A stretch of DNA of 16,178 nt from Microcaldota archaeon (lineage in GTDB: Archaea; Micrarchaeota; Micrarchaeia; Anstonellales; Bilamarchaeaceae). Positions within the stretch are counted from its first letter, which is position 1, and every line of letters starts with the position of its first letter. Made by a program: the position numbers and the translations under genes. The notes under the pieces are model-generated. The model did not search any database. It worked only from the letters and a program-made list of their open reading frames with translations, and was not told the DNA's origin. The stretch covers positions 1 to 16,178 of the forward strand of contig DAOVFD010000008.1 of the NCBI GenBank assembly GCA_030668565.1. The letters are read 5' to 3'. This document shows positions 14,283-16,178 of the stretch, piece by piece.

Positions 14283-14371
14283 GGACAAATTTTTCAAATT
14301 TGTCCGTAGAGAAATCGCGAATTTCTCTACAGGCGAACGAAGTTCGCCACGCATTGGAAAGAATTTCCAAT
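14283..14371. repeat. Four back-to-back perfect hairpins
   Basis: Four perfect inverted repeats in 89 bases: (1) 14283-14305, stem GGACAAATTT, loop TTC; (2) 14306-14330, stem GTAGAGAAAT, loop CGCGA; (3) 14332-14348, stem GGCGAAC, loop GAA; (4) 14353-14371, stem ATTGGAAA, loop GAA. The first two touch; the spacers are one and four bases, so 84 of 89 bases lie in hairpins. The stems differ in sequence, so this is not a tandem repeat, but three of four have a GAA/TTC trinucleotide loop. On the minus strand the block lies between the palindromic TATA (14397-14404) and the small antitoxin ORF and would form the 5' leader. Other readings: protein-binding sites, a mobile palindromic element or a remnant of a replication/transfer origin. 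Confidence 0.9.
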
Positions 14372-14396
14372 ACAAAAATAAACACAAAAACTCACA

Positions 14397-14404
14397 TTTA
14401 TAAA
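14397..14404. promoter_or_regulatory. Palindromic TATA box between the hairpin block and the 14428 gene
   Basis: TTTATAAA reads the same on both strands. Its centre is 27 bp before the ATG at 14428, giving a leaderless plus-strand transcript. Leftward it would start a transcript near 14373-14375, right at the outer edge of hairpin 4, giving a leader of about 125 bases before the small antitoxin ORF. The leftward use is inference. Confidence 0.55.
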
Positions 14405-14427
14405 CATCAGTATACACTACATAATAT

Positions 14428-15156
14428 ATGCCTAAACACAAGCGAAAGCAAGGAGAGAAAATCGCTAAACCCGCATCAAAACCGCAGCACCGGCATTTTC
14501 TACGCAGATTGCTGAAAAAGTTCAAGAGGGAGAAGCCAAGTGAGCAGCCTGATGCGGTAAAAAAGGTCCAGCCCGCCCCAGCTACGCTCAGTACACCCAA
14601 AAGAATAGAGGTGAGGATACCAACAAAAACCCCGGTACAGGACACTTACGTGCGCGATAAACCGGAGTCACCCCAAAAGGAGTCGCCGATTGAAAGCGTG
14701 CCTGAGGCGGGGATAAGGGAGAAACTAGAGTCGTTGACCGACAAAAGCTACCTGGAGAAGAGGGAACTGGTCAATGCGCTTGCGGCTATGGGAAAAGACG
14801 CCAGGTTCGGAGAACGTGTGGTTGCGATTTTGCTTGACGAATTCGCGAAGACCACTAAGATATATTCCTGGTTCCTGTTAAAAATGCCCTCGCCATTCGG
14901 TAAGCACATTAGGGAAGGTTCTTCACTCGATTCTCTGACAGCGCTATTGGAGGAAGCGGTTAATCATAAAGATGAAGATATAAGCGAGCTGGGGAAAAGA
15001 GTGGCTGAGAAAAGATACAAAAACCCTTTGGAAATCATGCGCGCGTTTCTTGGCTATGGATGGGTTTGTTATCATCTCAAAGAAGTTCTTGTTAAAATCG
15101 GAGACGCGGCTGTTCTTTCAAAGGTGCGCGAGATAGAGACTGCAAAGAAACTGTAA
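14428..15156 (+). CDS. Basic, proline-rich N-terminus plus helical domain, function unknown
   Basis: A 242-residue protein of unrecognised family. Residues 1-36 are very basic (MPKHKRKQGEK..., HFLRRLLKKFKREK) and could bind nucleic acid or membrane; 37-95 are low-complexity Pro/Lys/Ser/Thr and probably disordered; 96-242 are helical, with stretches such as KRELVNALAAMG, VVAILLDEFA, SLDSLTALLEEAVNH and HLKEVLVKIGDAAVLSKVREI that faintly resemble HEAT repeats. The start is supported by the TATA 27 bp upstream. It is divergent from the toxin-antitoxin operon. The frame stops at 15156, but a shifted frame that continues past the stop encodes a lysine-rich tail, so the true C-terminus may be longer. 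Its opening MPKHK resembles MSKHD of the downstream ankyrin protein. Confidence 0.75.
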   Translation: MPKHKRKQGEKIAKPASKPQHRHFLRRLLKKFKREKPSEQPDAVKKVQPAPATLSTPKRIEVRIPTKTPVQDTYVRDKPESPQKESPIESVPEAGIREKLESLTDKSYLEKRELVNALAAMGKDARFGERVVAILLDEFAKTTKIYSWFLLKMPSPFGKHIREGSSLDSLTALLEEAVNHKDEDISELGKRVAEKRYKNPLEIMRAFLGYGWVCYHLKEVLVKIGDAAVLSKVREIETAKKL

Positions 15157-15302
15157 ATGAAACCGACCATAGTGTCACATCACCATCCAGTATTCCAGTA
15201 AAAGCATTGAAAAGAATCTCACGTGTAGCTCCAAGAAAGGCATTAAAAAAGACAAAAATAAAGAAAAAGCCCAAAAAAGTAGAAGAAAACGAAGAACAGT
15301 AA
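15153..15302 (+). other. Frame-shifted lysine-rich tail after the 14428 gene
   Basis: Reading in the -1 frame across the stop of the preceding gene gives 49 codons beginning VNETDHSVTSPSSIPVKALK and ending KKVEENEEQ before TAA, Ser/Pro then Lys-rich. The shifted frame is open from about 15093, so a single-base change or frameshift between there and the stop would append it. No start codon with a promoter or Shine-Dalgarno was found, so it is unlikely to be a separate gene. It may be decayed sequence. The rest of the gap to 15371 holds only the promoter of the ankyrin gene. Confidence 0.35.
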
Positions 15303-15340
15303 AAGAGAAAATGAATTAAAAACGAAACGAAAAAGTAGTG

Positions 15341-15348
15341 TTTATAAA
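15341..15348 (+). promoter_or_regulatory. TATA box for the ankyrin-repeat gene
   Basis: TTTATAAA, the same palindromic octamer as at 14397, centred 27 bp before the ATG at 15372. The AAAAAG purine stretch just upstream may act as BRE. Predicts a leaderless transcript. Confidence 0.6.
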
Positions 15349-15371
15349 CTGAAATATCTAATATAGGTAAT

Positions 15372-16178
15372 ATGTCTAAGCATGACAAGTTTCCAGATTT
15401 TTCAGACGATCTAAGGAAAATAAAACTCGCTGAGCTTAGAAGAAAAGACCCAAGACTGCACAAAGATGTTATCTCATTCTGTTCTAATCTTGATAGGAAA
15501 GAATTTCCCGAAGCAACTCTTATCACAAAAGGAAAACGCAAGACAATATATGCACTGAGTACGATTCAGAAAAAACTATCCAGAAAGAGAAGTAAGGAAG
15601 CAAAGAAACGATTGGAGGAAACTGAAAAACTTATTATGAGAAGTAGAACGCTCAGTGGAAAACATGGGGAAGCTGAGCGTGTTGAACGAAAATTTCCAAG
15701 AGAAAAAGCTAGATTAGGACATGCTGGCAAAGAGTTAGTTGAAGAACGATTATCAGTTAAAAAGATAATAGAGAAGATCAGTTCAAAAATAATGGGACCT
15801 AAACAAAAAAGACTTAATAAAGCACTTTTCTTTGCGGCGTCTAGAGGAGAGGTAAACAAGGTAAAAAAACTGATAGAGAAAGGAGCCGATGTGAATTATC
15901 ATCATAATGGTCGTTTTAACAACAGTACTCCCTTAATGGAGGCGTGTAGTGGAAACAGTCTCTTCTATGGTAAATCTAGTTACGCAGAAATAGTTAAGAT
16001 TCTTATAGAACATGGGGCGGATGTTGATGCGAAGGATAACACTGGTACGACTGCCCTTCATTCTGCCGCAGCAGCAACGAAAAGGACAGAAATAGTAAAA
16101 ACACTTATAGAAAATGGAGCAGATGTGAATGCAAAGGACAGTTCAGGAAGGACCCCTTTATTCGATGCTGCCTTCTGG
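15372..16178 (+). CDS. Ankyrin-repeat protein, C-terminus outside window
   Basis: 269 codons are visible and the frame is open at the window end. Residues 1-145 are charged and helical, rich in Lys/Arg/Glu (KKLSRKRSKEAKKRLEETEK), with no family that I recognise. Ankyrin repeats start near 146: ALFFAASRGEVNKVKKLIEKGADVN, TPLMEAC...YAEIVKILIEHGADVDAKD, TALHSAAAATKRTEIVKTLIENGADVNAKD, then TPLFDAAFW at the edge. The second repeat carries an insertion (SGNSLFYGKSS). Ankyrin repeats mediate protein binding; in archaea with small genomes they are often linked to host or cell-cell interaction, but no signal peptide is visible here, so a cytoplasmic role is as likely. The start is supported by the TATA at 15341. 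Confidence 0.9.
   Translation, partial: MSKHDKFPDFSDDLRKIKLAELRRKDPRLHKDVISFCSNLDRKEFPEATLITKGKRKTIYALSTIQKKLSRKRSKEAKKRLEETEKLIMRSRTLSGKHGEAERVERKFPREKARLGHAGKELVEERLSVKKIIEKISSKIMGPKQKRLNKALFFAASRGEVNKVKKLIEKGADVNYHHNGRFNNSTPLMEACSGNSLFYGKSSYAEIVKILIEHGADVDAKDNTGTTALHSAAAATKRTEIVKTLIENGADVNAKDSSGRTPLFDAAFW

Noticed and set aside
14283..14371. CRISPR array or simple tandem repeat
   Set aside because: The four units share no common repeat sequence and there are no unique spacers; only the hairpin form is shared.
14283..14371. Ordinary intrinsic transcription terminator
   Set aside because: Archaeal termination depends on oligo-T runs, not hairpins. No T-run follows any of the four stems on either strand, and there is no upstream gene end close by on the plus strand.
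14247..14645. 132-codon minus-strand frame through the hairpin block, and a 134-codon plus-strand frame at 14111-14515
   Set aside because: Both run antisense to better-supported ORFs and across the inverted repeats. The odd Cys/Phe/Leu-rich translation of the first is the complement of the lysine/proline-rich gene at 14428.
15092..15859. Minus-strand frames at 15092-15541 and 15566-15859
   Set aside because: They are complements of the A-rich tail and ankyrin gene, with Ser/Phe/Leu-rich translations typical of antisense frames.

Overview
This window looks like a piece of an archaeal chromosome. It carries a two-subunit archaeal/eukaryotic-type primase (PriS, PriL with its four [4Fe-4S] cysteines), deoxyhypusine synthase, an archaeal-type dUTPase, a cDPG-synthetase-like P-loop protein and a PF04008 adenosine-binding protein. 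Most promoters show a TATA element centred about 24-28 bp before the start codon, which is typical of leaderless archaeal transcripts. Genes are small and tightly packed, with 4-nt overlaps and convergent ends that touch or overlap. Compactness, small size and the ankyrin-repeat gene would fit a DPANN-type archaeon, but nothing here (no rRNA, no clade marker) proves the lineage.

Layout. Positions 1-2908, minus strand: deoxyhypusine synthase, a small membrane protein, PriL and PriS (cut by the window edge), joined by 4-nt overlaps except for an internal TATA before priL. Positions 2972-5779, plus strand: cDPGS-like protein, a stand-alone class I glutamine amidotransferase and a ZIP-like membrane protein, the last two each with their own TATA. 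Positions 5769-7391, minus: MFS transporter behind dUTPase. Positions 7444-8467, plus: a cytidylyltransferase-like protein and the adenosine-specific kinase family protein. Positions 8469-12941, minus: two HEAT-repeat proteins that share an N-terminal motif, a PolX-PHP DNA repair polymerase and a DEAD-box RNA helicase. Positions 13121-13561, plus: a four-helix membrane protein.

From about 13.6 kb the window changes character and looks accessory. On the minus strand lie a RelE-type toxin, its small antitoxin and a 47-residue antitoxin-like ORF. Upstream of these is a block of four back-to-back perfect hairpins (14283-14371). On the other side of a palindromic TATA box the plus strand carries a basic/proline-rich protein of unknown function, with a frame-shifted lysine-rich tail behind it, and an ankyrin-repeat protein cut by the window end.

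The most unusual structure is the hairpin block. If the palindromic TATA at 14397-14404 fires leftward, the toxin-antitoxin transcript would start almost exactly at the edge of the block and carry all four hairpins as its 5' leader, while the rightward transcript would be leaderless. No stretch longer than about 220 bases lacks a gene; the largest gaps (12942-13120, 14251-14427, 15157-15371) are described below. No tRNA, rRNA, CRISPR array or insertion sequence was recognised.
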